NCBI GenBank assembly: GCA_902479205.1
Contig: CABSNX010000050.1
Location: 1-10,987 of the forward strand
Direction of reading: 5' to 3'
DNA: 10,987 bases
DNA from: an uncultured Collinsella sp.
GTDB lineage: Bacteria > Actinomycetota > Coriobacteriia > Coriobacteriales > Coriobacteriaceae
Shown here piece after piece: positions 1 through 6,403 of this stretch (within the stretch, counting starts at the first letter, position 1; the number at the start of each line of letters is the position of its first letter). The notes under the pieces were generated by a model that saw only the letters and a list, made by a program, of their open reading frames with translations, was not told the origin of the DNA and did not search any database. The translations under genes and the position numbers were made by a program.

Positions 1-17
1 ATGTGTATAAGAGACAG
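1..17. other. Residual Nextera/Tn5 mosaic-end adaptor at contig edge
   Basis: The first 17 bases, ATGTGTATAAGAGACAG, equal the last 17 of the 19-base Tn5 mosaic end used in Nextera libraries (known sequence, from memory). This is a library artefact, not genome. In the rpoC reading frame it supplies a false stop (TAA at 8-10), which makes the downstream coding region look as if it starts at the ATG at 32. Genomic sequence starts at about position 18. Confidence 0.95.
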
Positions 18-2134
18 AGGTTGCAGCGCTCATGCTCGACTTGTTCGACGAGGAGAACCCGCTCTACATGATGGCCGACTCCGGCGCCCGTGGTTCTAAG
101 ACCCAGCTGCGTCAGCTCGGCGGCATGCGTGGCCTGATGGCAGACATGTCCGGCGAGACGATCGACCTTCCCATTAAGGCGAACTTCCGCGAGGGCCTGC
201 TGCCGCTCGAGTACTTCATTTCGACCTACGGCGCCCGTAAGGGCCTGGTCGATACCGCATCCCACACCTCGGACTCTGGTTACCTGACCCGTCGTCTGGT
301 CGACGTGGCCCAGGACGTCATCGTCCGCGAGGAGGACTGCGGTACGCACGAGGGCGTCACCTACAACCTCATCATCCCCGGCACCACCGACCTCAACACC
401 GACCTCGTCGGCCGTTGCTTCATTGAGGACGTCGTGGCTCCCGATGGCACCGTGCTCTTTGAGCAGGACGGCTACATCGAGAAGGTCGCCGACATCCAGA
501 AGATGGTCGATGCGGGCCTTAAGAAGGTCAAGCTTCGCGCACTGCTCACCTGCCGCTCCAAGTACGGTGTGTGCCAGAAGTGCTACGGCTGGGATCTTTC
601 CACCCGTCGTCCGGTCGCCATCGGTACCGCGGTCGGCATTATTGCCGCCCAGTCCATCGGCGAGCCCGGTACGCAGCTTACGATGCGTACCATTCACTCC
701 GGCGGCGTCGCTGGCGTCGACGATATTACGCAGGGTCTGCCTACGGTCAGCCGTATGTTCGATATCGTCGGCAACGTCAACGAGAAGATCCTGGGTCGCG
801 AGGCCGAGCTGGCTCCGTACTCCGGTCACCTCTCGATTAAGCCCGAGAAGTCCGAGTACGTGCTGACGCTCACCGACTCCGAGGATCACACCCGTGTCCT
901 CGACGAGCGTCGCGTCCCCGCATCGGTGCGCTTTATGCCCGAGATCGAGGACGGCTGCGAGGTTCGCGCCGGCGACCAGATCACCAAGGGCTTCGTCAAC
1001 TTCCGCAACCTGCGCAAGCTGACCGACATCGAGTCGACGATGCACACCTTCGTCGAGAGCGTCAAGGACGTCTACACCAGCCAGGGCGTCGACCTGAACG
1101 ACAAGCACATCGAGGTGCTCGCACGTCAGATGCTACGTCGCGTTCAGATCACCAACCCCGGTGACTCTAAGTACCTGCTTGGTCAGTACGTCGACCGCTA
1201 CGAGTTCGCTGACGAGGTCGAGCGCGTTGCCCGTCTGGGCGGTCAGGCTCCCGTGGCCGAGCCCGTCATCCTGGGTACGCTCAAGGTCGCGTCCAACATC
1301 GACTCCTGGCTGTCGAGCGCTTCGTTCATCCGTACCGCCGGCGTCCTTACCGAGGCTGCCATCGAGGGCAAGGTCGACCACCTGCTCGACCTTAAGTCCA
1401 ACGTCATCGTCGGTAAGAAGATCCCGGCCGGTACCGGCCTCAAGCCGTACGCCAACGCCAAGCTGACGTATCGCACGGCCGACGGCTACGTGGACATCGA
1501 CGGCCCGGCTTCGCCCAACGCCAAGTCGCTGCCCGAGTGGGCTCCTGTGGAGCTCAAGGACCTGGACGAGCAGCTCCCGCAGCAGCTCGACTGGGCCGGC
1601 TACGACGAGTTCGGTGGTGCTGACGGTTCGTTCACCCGCAACGGCCACACCATCTCCGCCGAGAAGGCTCGCCTGTACCTGTTCGACGACCTGGGCGTGT
1701 CGCAGCGCTGGACCAACAAGTTCAGCGAGGTCGGCATCGAGACGGTCGGCGACCTGGTCGGCAAGTCCGAGGAAGATCTGCTGCGCATCGATGGTATCGG
1801 TGCCAAGGCGATCGAGGAGCTCCGTGACGGCCTCGAGGCCCACGACCTGCTCTACATCCTCGAGAACAACGACGACGTTGCCGACGAGGAAGACCTCTCG
1901 CAGCTGCTGCAGATGGTCTTTAGCCCCGACGGTCCGGACGATATCCTGCTGGGTACCTCCGCTCCGACGCATCATGCCGACGCCGACGAGGAGCTCCTGG
2001 GCGCCCCGATCGACGACAAGAAGGCTCCCGCCAACGGTGCCATCAACGAGGACATGGCTTCCCTCGACGAGCTGCTCAACCAGCTCGTGGACACCGACGA
2101 CGCCGAAGAGGCCAAGGACAACGACGAGGAGTAA
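18..2134 (+). CDS. rpoC: DNA-directed RNA polymerase subunit beta' (C-terminal half, 5' truncated by contig edge)
   Basis: Catalytic-core subunit of RNA polymerase; about 704 C-terminal codons are present, the first complete codon at 20. The ATG at 32 is internal, because the frame continues upstream until the adaptor. Numbering from that Met as residue 1: the bridge-helix segment YMMADSGARGS is at 12-22; a zinc site is formed by Cys103, Cys174, Cys181 and Cys184; the trigger loop GEPGTQLTMRTIH is at 210-222, with His222 matching E. coli His936. The trigger loop runs straight on to DDITQGLP with no large insert such as the one in E. coli. The usual body ends near IPAGTG (464-469). Beyond it lies an extension of over 200 residues: a linker, an alpha-CTD-like domain (551-607), and an acidic tail with the amphipathic motif ASLDELLNQL (676-685) resembling the E. 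coli beta' terminus. Stop TAA at 2132. rpoB is presumably upstream but not visible. Confidence 0.97.
1682..1852 (+). other. Alpha-CTD-like (helix-hairpin-helix) domain inside the RpoC C-terminal extension
   Basis: Residues 551-607 of the partial RpoC (from FDDLGVSQRWTN to AHDLL). A hand alignment without gaps to E. coli RpoA 257-313 (recalled sequence) gives 19 identities in 57. Conserved blocks are DDL, GDLV, an E-x-x-LL match, G-x-K and D-x-L. The residues matching the alpha-CTD DNA-binding set are kept: Arg559 (R265), Asn562 (N268), Gly590 (G296), Lys592 (K298) and Glu596 (E302); Ala593 replaces S299. The segment DGIGAKAIEEL is a typical helix-hairpin-helix turn. It is inferred to be a second, beta'-tethered alpha-CTD-type DNA or protein contact module. 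A plain HhH domain with no promoter role is the alternative. Confidence 0.75.
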
Positions 2135-2140
2135 CTAGTT

Positions 2141-2162
2141 CCGCCGTTCTAACGAACGGCGG
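2141..2162 (+). repeat. Perfect 9-bp hairpin directly after rpoC
   Basis: CCGCCGTTC (2141-2149), loop TAAC, GAACGGCGG (2154-2162). The stem starts 6 bases after the rpoC stop codon. No T-run follows, so it is not itself an intrinsic terminator. It could protect or mark the transcript 3' end ahead of the terminator at 2213. Confidence 0.7.
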
Positions 2163-2178
2163 CGACCTCCGTCGCTGC

Positions 2179-2278
2179 GCGGCCCCCAGAGCTACAATCT
2201 GTCATTCAAAAGGCAGGGCATGACCAAAAGGTCAATGCCCTGCTTTTTTCATGCCACCTTGTACGCTCTGGGGGCCGC
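2179..2278 (+). repeat. 19/20-bp inverted repeat enclosing the rpoC terminator
   Basis: The left arm (2179-2197, GCGGCCCCCAGAGCTACAA) and right arm (2259-2278) are exact reverse complements except for one extra C at 2264. The 14 outer bases pair perfectly. The terminator hairpin at 2213-2249 sits between the arms, so the RNA can form a hairpin within a hairpin. Function unknown: it may be a reinforced terminator or the end of a repeat element. Confidence 0.75.
2213..2249 (+). terminator. Rho-independent terminator of rpoC
   Basis: Left arm GCAGGGCATGACC (2213-2225), loop AAAA, right arm GGTCAATGCCCTGC (2230-2243) with one bulged A, followed by six T (2244-2249). It is a standard GC-rich stem plus U-tract, placed 79 bases after the rpoC stop. 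It most likely ends the presumed rpoBC transcript and isolates rpsL. Confidence 0.92.
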
Positions 2279-2727
2279 TCGCTTGCGTTTGCTCAACCTG
2301 CTGCGTTCCGTTGATCCCTTGGGGACGGAGGAAAACGGATCATTTTGAGGTGCGATTTCGGAAGTATGCGGCAAAATCTTGATGGGTCGACCACACCGCA
2401 TATGCTCAAGCGCTCTACCTGCGGATTTGTTATCGCAAAACCCCTGTGTGCTCGGCAAGTTCATAATTTGCCGCATACTTCCGAAAACGCCGCCGATTTC
2501 CATACGACAGATGAGAGCAGATCATCGCTGGAGTGCGACGTTTCCCAAGATAAAACCGACCAAAATAAACCTGTCCCTTTTTGGCAGGGAACGTTGCCCC
2601 GACGAGCACGTCGGATTCCCTGTGCCGCCCGGACCGGGAATCCGCCCACGCGCACAGAAGGGGATTCCTTTTGTGTAGGCTTTGCGGAAATGTGCTCATT
2701 TTGGGATACGCCCGGCGGCGTGGTCTG
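2279..2727. other. Non-coding gap between rpoC terminator and rpsL promoter, rich in inverted repeats
   Basis: No convincing gene is present. The short open frames on both strands lack family features, have no good ribosome-binding site, and overlap palindromes that read similarly on both strands. Structures seen: TCCGTT/AACGGA (2307-2312, 2334-2339) around the segment CTTGGGGACGGAGG; a 20-bp inverted repeat (listed separately); CCAAAA/TTTTGG (2560-2565, 2579-2584); CGGATTCCC/GGGAATCCG (2612-2620, 2636-2644); a GCACAGAAGG/CCTTTTGTGT stem with two G-U pairs (about 2652-2676); and ACGCC/GGCGT (2708-2712, 2717-2721). The AT-richer composition and repeat density suggest decayed or mobile intergenic repeat material. 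Copies elsewhere in the genome are expected but cannot be seen here. Confidence 0.6.
2356..2486. repeat. Perfect 20-bp inverted repeat with 91-bp spacer
   Basis: TTTCGGAAGTATGCGGCAAA (2356-2375) recurs as its exact reverse complement at 2467-2486. The spacer (2376-2466) has no gene. The arms are long and exact enough to suggest a small mobile repeat (MITE- or REP-like) or a paired binding site. No transposase is nearby, and no target duplication could be recognised. Confidence 0.85.
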
Positions 2728-2756
2728 TTGACGGCACAGCTAACGGCACGTATCCT
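2728..2756 (+). promoter_or_regulatory. Sigma-70-type promoter for the rpsL unit
   Basis: -35 TTGACG (2728-2733), 17-bp spacer, -10 TATCCT (2751-2756), which predicts transcription from about 2763. It lies downstream of the rpoC terminator and is the best promoter match in the gap. It would drive rpsL-rpsG-fusA-rpsJ. Confidence 0.75.
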
Positions 2757-2762
2757 ATCGAA

Positions 2763-2849
2763 CTGCGTGTTTCGTAGGGGGATGCTGACCCCTCGATTCA
2801 AGCCGTTGCACTTTACAGAAAGCTGGAATCATTCGAGAAGGAGTACGCT
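2763..2849 (+). promoter_or_regulatory. rpsL 5' leader with small hairpin and Shine-Dalgarno
   Basis: A leader of about 87 nt if transcription starts near 2763. AGGGG (2776-2780) pairs with CCCCT (2789-2793), extended by a CG/CG pair with one bulge. The ribosome-binding site AAGGAG (2838-2843) is 6 bases from the TTG start. No known riboswitch was recognised. Confidence 0.5.
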
Positions 2850-3227
2850 TTGCCTACTATTAACCAGCTGGTTCGCCAGGGCCGTCGTTCCGTGCCCAAG
2901 AAGTCCAAGAACGCTGCCCTGCAGCACAACTCCCAGAAGCGCGGCGTGTGCACCCGCGTCTTCACCACGAGCCCCAAGAAGCCGAACTCGGCTCTTCGTA
3001 AGGTTGCCCGTGTTCGCCTCGTCAACGGCATCGAAGTTACTGCTTACATCCCGGGTGAGGGCCACAACCTGCAGGAGCACTCCATCGTGCTCGTCCGCGG
3101 CGGTCGTGTCCGTGACCTCCCTGGTGTCCGTTATCACGTCATCCGTGGCGCCTACGACGCTGCTCCGGTCCAGAACCGTATGCAGGCCCGTTCCAAGTAC
3201 GGTGCTAAGCGCCCCAAGGCCAAATAA
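2850..3227 (+). CDS. rpsL: 30S ribosomal protein S12
   Basis: Decoding-centre protein of the small subunit; 125 residues, full length for the family. The start is TTG at 2850, chosen because MPTINQLVRQGR is the conserved S12 N-terminus and AAGGAG lies 6 bases upstream. The conserved loop TSPKKPNSALRK has Lys43 (E. coli K42) unchanged. In the second loop, GGRVRDLPGV, residue 88 is Arg (codon CGT, 3111-3113) where most bacteria have Lys (E. coli K87). Asp89, the usual methylthiolation site, is kept. It is first in the rpsL-rpsG-fusA-rpsJ unit; rpsG follows after 73 bases that carry a hairpin. Confidence 0.98.
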   Translation: MPTINQLVRQGRRSVPKKSKNAALQHNSQKRGVCTRVFTTSPKKPNSALRKVARVRLVNGIEVTAYIPGEGHNLQEHSIVLVRGGRVRDLPGVRYHVIRGAYDAAPVQNRMQARSKYGAKRPKAK

Positions 3228-3252
3228 GCCAGATAACGTTTTGATACTTTCG

Positions 3253-3278
3253 CCGTGTGCCGCCTAAGCGCCGCACGG
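3253..3278 (+). promoter_or_regulatory. Hairpin in the rpsL-rpsG gap, candidate S7 autoregulatory site
   Basis: CCGTGTGCCGC (3253-3263), loop CTAA, GCGCCGCACGG (3268-3278). Ten of eleven positions pair, including one G-U, with one C-C mismatch. No T-run follows, so it is not a terminator. The rpsG Shine-Dalgarno is at 3288-3293. In E. coli, S7 represses its own translation by binding the rpsL-rpsG intercistronic RNA. A similar role here is inferred from position only. Confidence 0.5.
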
Positions 3279-3300
3279 TAGACACTTAAGGAGATTTCAC

Positions 3301-3774
3301 ATGCCGCGTCGTGCAGCAGCTAATCGTCGTGAGGTTCAGCCTGACGCCGTTTACAACAACCGCCTGGTGACTCAGCTCATCAACAAGGTCCTTCTTGACG
3401 GCAAGAAGGCCACCGCTGAGCGCATCGTTTACACCGCTTTCGAGATCGTTGCCGAGAAGTCCGAGGGTGGCGACGCTCTCGCTACCTTCAAGAAGGCTAT
3501 GGACAACGTCAAGCCCACGCTCGAGGTTAAGCCCAAGCGTGTCGGTGGCGCTACCTATCAGGTCCCGATGGAGGTCAACTCCCGTCGTTCCACCGCTCTG
3601 GGTATCCGCTGGATCGTCAACTTCTCCCGCGCTCGCAAGGAGAAGACCATGGCCGAGCGTCTCGCCAACGAGATCCTCGACGCTTCCAACGGCCTGGGCG
3701 CTTCCGTCAAGAAGCGTGAGGACGTCTTCAAGATGGCCGAGGCCAACCGCGCGTTCTCTCACTATCGTTGGTAA
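3301..3774 (+). CDS. rpsG: 30S ribosomal protein S7
   Basis: Primary 16S rRNA 3'-domain binder that nucleates head assembly; 157 residues, normal for bacteria. The family signature DAVYNNRLVTQLINKVLLDGKK spans residues 15-36 (D15 to K36), and the VPMEVNSRRSTALGIRW block is at 88-104. Start ATG at 3301 with AAGGAG (3288-3293) 7 bases upstream. It is followed by fusA after 19 bases, so translational coupling is plausible. In E. coli S7 is also the feedback repressor of this operon. Confidence 0.98.
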   Translation: MPRRAAANRREVQPDAVYNNRLVTQLINKVLLDGKKATAERIVYTAFEIVAEKSEGGDALATFKKAMDNVKPTLEVKPKRVGGATYQVPMEVNSRRSTALGIRWIVNFSRARKEKTMAERLANEILDASNGLGASVKKREDVFKMAEANRAFSHYRW

Positions 3775-3793
3775 GTTAAGGTAAGGAACTAAC

Positions 3794-5893
3794 ATGGCTA
3801 AGCCTAAGTACAAGCTTTCCGATACCCGTAACATCGGCATCATGGCCCACATCGATGCTGGTAAGACCACCACGACCGAGCGTATTCTTTACTACACCGG
3901 TAAGACCCACAAGATCGGTGAGGTCCATGAGGGCGCTGCCACCATGGACTGGATGGTTCAGGAGCAGGAGCGCGGCGTAACCATTACCTCCGCTGCTACC
4001 ACGTGCTTCTGGAAGAAGGACGGTAAGGACTACCGCATCCAGATCATCGACACCCCGGGCCACGTTGACTTCACCGCCGAGGTCGAGCGCTGCCTGCGCG
4101 TCCTCGATGGCGCTGTCGCCGTCTTCGACGCCGTTGCCGGCGTTCAGCCCCAGTCTGAGACCGTTTGGCGTCAGGCTTCTACCTTCAACGTCCCCCGCAT
4201 CGCCTTCATCAACAAGTATGACCGCGTGGGCGCTGACTTCTTCAACGCTATCGAGACCATGAAGGATCGTCTCGACGCTAACGCCGTGGCCGCTCAGGTC
4301 CCGATGGGCGCCGAGGACAACTTCTGGGGCGTCATCGACCTGGTCACCATGACTGCATGGGACTTCAAGGCCGACGAGAAGGGTATGACCTACCCCGAGC
4401 CGATGGACGAGATCCCGGCTGAGTTCGCCGACATCGCTGCCACCAAGCGCGAGGAGCTCCTCGACGCTGCTGCCAGCTTTGACGACGAGCTCATGGAGAA
4501 GATTCTCATGGAGGAGGACTTCACCGTCGAGGAGCTCAAGGCTGCTCTGCGCAAGGGCGTTCTGGCCAACGAGCTCAACCTCGTCTTCGTGGGCTCCGCC
4601 TACAAGAACAAGGGCGTTCAGGAGCTGCTCGACGCTGTCGTCGACTACCTGCCCAGCCCGCTCGACGTTGAGGCCGTCACCGGTACCGATCCGGACACCG
4701 GCGAGGAGATCCAGCGTCATCCTTCCTTCGACGAGCCCTTCTCCGGCCTGGTCTTCAAGATCATGACCGACCCGTTCGTCGGTAAGCTCACCTATGTCCG
4801 CGTTTACTCCGGCCGCGCCGAGTCCGGTTCCTACGTGGTCAACGCTTCCAATGGTCAGCGTGAGCGCCTCGGCCGCATCCTCGAGATGAACGCTGCCGAG
4901 CGTATCGACCGTGACGACGCTGCCGCCGGCGACATCGTCGCTTGCGTTGGCTTCAAGAACTCCACCACCGGTGACACCCTGTGCGAAGAGGGCAAGGAGA
5001 TCGTCCTCGAGAAGATCGAGTTCGCTAAGCCCGTTATCGACGTTGCCATCGAGCCCAAGACCAAGGCCGAGCAGGACAAGATGTCCCTGGCTCTGACCAA
5101 GCTCGCCGAGGAGGACCCGACCTTCCAGGTGTCCACCAACCACGAGACCGGCCAGACCATCATCGCCGGCATGGGCGAGCTGCACCTCGAGATCATCGTC
5201 GACCGTCTGCTCCGCGAGTTCAAGGTTGACGCTAACGTTGGTAAGCCCCAGGTTGCCTACCGCGAGACCGCTGGTCACGACGTCGAGAAGGCTGAGGGCA
5301 AGTTCGTCCGTCAGTCCGGCGGTCGCGGTCAGTACGGCCATGCCGTCATCAAGCTCGAGAAGATGGAGGAGGGCTTCGGCTACGAGTTCGTCAACGCTAT
5401 CGTCGGCGGTGTCGTGCCCAAGGAGTACATCCCGTCCATCGACAAGGGCATCCAGGAGGCCCTGAACACCGGTGTTATCGCCGGCTTCCCGGTCCTCGAC
5501 GTTAAGGTCACCCTGTTCGACGGTTCTTACCACGAGGTCGACTCCTCCGAGGCCGCCTTCAAGATCGCCGGTTCCATGGCTATCAAGGACGCCCTCAGGA
5601 AGTCCGATCCGCAGCTGCTCGAGCCGATCATGGCTGTCGAGGTCGAGACCCCCGAGCAGTACATGGGCGACGTTATGGGCAACCTCTCCGGTCGCCGCGG
5701 CAAGATCGAGGGCATGGAGGATCGCAAGAACAGCAAGCTCATCCGTGCCAAGGTGCCGCTGGGCGAGATGTTCGGTTACGCTACCGACCTTCGCTCCCAG
5801 ACCCAGGGCCGTGCATCCTACACGATGCAGTTCGACTCTTATGAGCCCGCGCCCAAGTCCATCGTGGACGAGGTCATGAGCAAGAACGCCTAA
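3794..5893 (+). CDS. fusA: Elongation factor G
   Basis: Ribosomal translocase GTPase that moves tRNA-mRNA after peptide transfer and takes part in ribosome recycling; 699 residues, full length. G1 AHIDAGKT is at 18-25, the switch I region with GVTIT at 61-65, G3 DTPGH at 86-90 (His90 catalytic), G4 NKYD at 140-143 (Tyr where Met is common, still NKxD), and the GSAYKNKGVQ motif ends the G domain. Domain II to V sequence is continuous, including the domain IV block SGGRGQYGHA. Start ATG at 3794 with AAGGA (3783-3787). Codons are strongly biased to C/G endings, as expected for high expression. No tuf follows, unlike many str operons; rpsJ is next after 61 bases. Confidence 0.98.
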   Translation: MAKPKYKLSDTRNIGIMAHIDAGKTTTTERILYYTGKTHKIGEVHEGAATMDWMVQEQERGVTITSAATTCFWKKDGKDYRIQIIDTPGHVDFTAEVERCLRVLDGAVAVFDAVAGVQPQSETVWRQASTFNVPRIAFINKYDRVGADFFNAIETMKDRLDANAVAAQVPMGAEDNFWGVIDLVTMTAWDFKADEKGMTYPEPMDEIPAEFADIAATKREELLDAAASFDDELMEKILMEEDFTVEELKAALRKGVLANELNLVFVGSAYKNKGVQELLDAVVDYLPSPLDVEAVTGTDPDTGEEIQRHPSFDEPFSGLVFKIMTDPFVGKLTYVRVYSGRAESGSYVVNASNGQRERLGRILEMNAAERIDRDDAAAGDIVACVGFKNSTTGDTLCEEGKEIVLEKIEFAKPVIDVAIEPKTKAEQDKMSLALTKLAEEDPTFQVSTNHETGQTIIAGMGELHLEIIVDRLLREFKVDANVGKPQVAYRETAGHDVEKAEGKFVRQSGGRGQYGHAVIKLEKMEEGFGYEFVNAIVGGVVPKEYIPSIDKGIQEALNTGVIAGFPVLDVKVTLFDGSYHEVDSSEAAFKIAGSMAIKDALRKSDPQLLEPIMAVEVETPEQYMGDVMGNLSGRRGKIEGMEDRKNSKLIRAKVPLGEMFGYATDLRSQTQGRASYTMQFDSYEPAPKSIVDEVMSKNA

Positions 5894-5918
5894 GTTCGAG
5901 CTCCCTGTTACGTAATCC

Positions 5919-5937
5919 TGCGAGAACACTTCTCGCA
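5919..5937 (+). promoter_or_regulatory. Perfect 8-bp hairpin in the fusA-rpsJ gap
   Basis: TGCGAGAA (5919-5926), loop CAC, TTCTCGCA (5930-5937). It is followed by CTCTTTGG, too poor in T for a clear terminator. It ends 6 bases before the rpsJ ribosome-binding site GGAGG (5944-5948), so it may act as a weak attenuator, a processing site or a translation modulator. It marks the junction where tuf sits in many other bacteria. Confidence 0.6.
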
Positions 5938-5954
5938 CTCTTTGGAGGTTTAAG

Positions 5955-6263
5955 TTGGCTACCCAGAAGATCCGCATTCGCCTCAAGGGCTATGATCACG
6001 AGGTCGTCGATCAGTCCGCGAAGCTCATCGTCGAGACCGCTCAGAAGACCGGCGCTCGCGTTTCCGGTCCTGTCCCCCTGCCCACCGAGCGCAACCTGTA
6101 CACGGTTATCCGCTCGCCGCACGTGAACAAGGACTCCCGTGAGCAGTTCGAGATGCGCACCCACAAGCGTCTCATCGACATCCTCGACCCCACCTCGGGC
6201 ACCGTTGATTCGCTCATGCGTCTCGACCTCCCCGCTGGCGTCGACATCGACATCAAGCTCTAA
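5955..6263 (+). CDS. rpsJ: 30S ribosomal protein S10
   Basis: Small-subunit head protein, also known as NusE, a NusB partner in antitermination; 102 residues, full length. TTG start at 5955, supported by GGAGG (5944-5948) and the conserved N-terminus MATQKIRIRLKGYDHEV. The conserved segment HVNKDSREQFEMRTHKR is at 56-72; Val57, a position linked to tetracycline/tigecycline resistance changes, has the usual residue. In most bacteria rpsJ is directly followed by rplC. Here a strong terminator follows instead, and rplC is about 2.4 kb away. Confidence 0.98.
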   Translation: MATQKIRIRLKGYDHEVVDQSAKLIVETAQKTGARVSGPVPLPTERNLYTVIRSPHVNKDSREQFEMRTHKRLIDILDPTSGTVDSLMRLDLPAGVDIDIKL

Positions 6264-6289
6264 GCTTTTTGCTCGATAGTGCGATTTGC

Positions 6290-6322
6290 AAGGCCGCAGC
6301 CCTAAGGGTTGCGGCCTTTTTT
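6290..6322 (+). terminator. Rho-independent terminator of the rpsL-rpsG-fusA-rpsJ unit
   Basis: AAGGCCGCAGCCC (6290-6302), loop TAA, GGGTTGCGGCCTT (6306-6318): 13 pairs with one G-U, and a six-T run at 6317-6322. It is a strong intrinsic terminator 26 bases after the rpsJ stop and separates rpsJ from the transporter gene and from the rest of the S10 genes. Confidence 0.93.
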
Positions 6323-6349
6323 GTGCCGATGGGATAAAGGGTCTACACT
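6321..6349 (+). promoter_or_regulatory. Candidate promoter for the CDF-phosphatase unit
   Basis: -35-like TTGTGC (6321-6326), 17-bp spacer, -10 TACACT (6344-6349). It begins inside the T-run of the preceding terminator and lies 54 bases before the start codon. The -35 match is only moderate. No metal-regulator operator was recognised. Confidence 0.5.
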
Positions 6350-6403
6350 ACTGAGCTATTCGACAAACGGGTGTATGAGTAAAACTGTTGGGGGCAGATA
6401 TAG

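Noticed and set aside
32..34. ATG as the start of rpoC
   Set aside because: The frame continues upstream to the adaptor, and the preceding codons fit beta' just before the bridge helix. The in-frame stop belongs to the adaptor.
1133..1975. 280-codon - strand frame across rpoC
   Set aside because: Antisense shadow of the rpoC tail; low-complexity composition, no ribosome-binding site, no recognisable domain.
2345..2731. Possible small protein (128 codons) in the rpoC-rpsL gap
   Set aside because: It spans the inverted repeat, and the opposite strand encodes near-identical short stretches because of the symmetry. No ribosome-binding site or family features; best treated as repeat DNA.
2581..3267. 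228-codon + strand frame overlapping rpsL
   Set aside because: Runs in another frame through rpsL; the Ser/Arg/Pro-rich product is typical of a shadow frame.
3776..5986. 736-codon open frame on the - strand across fusA
   Set aside because: It is antisense to a clear EF-G gene. The long frame is an effect of strong GC-ending codon bias, and the product is a low-complexity Leu/Val/Gly/Asp-rich sequence with no family motif.
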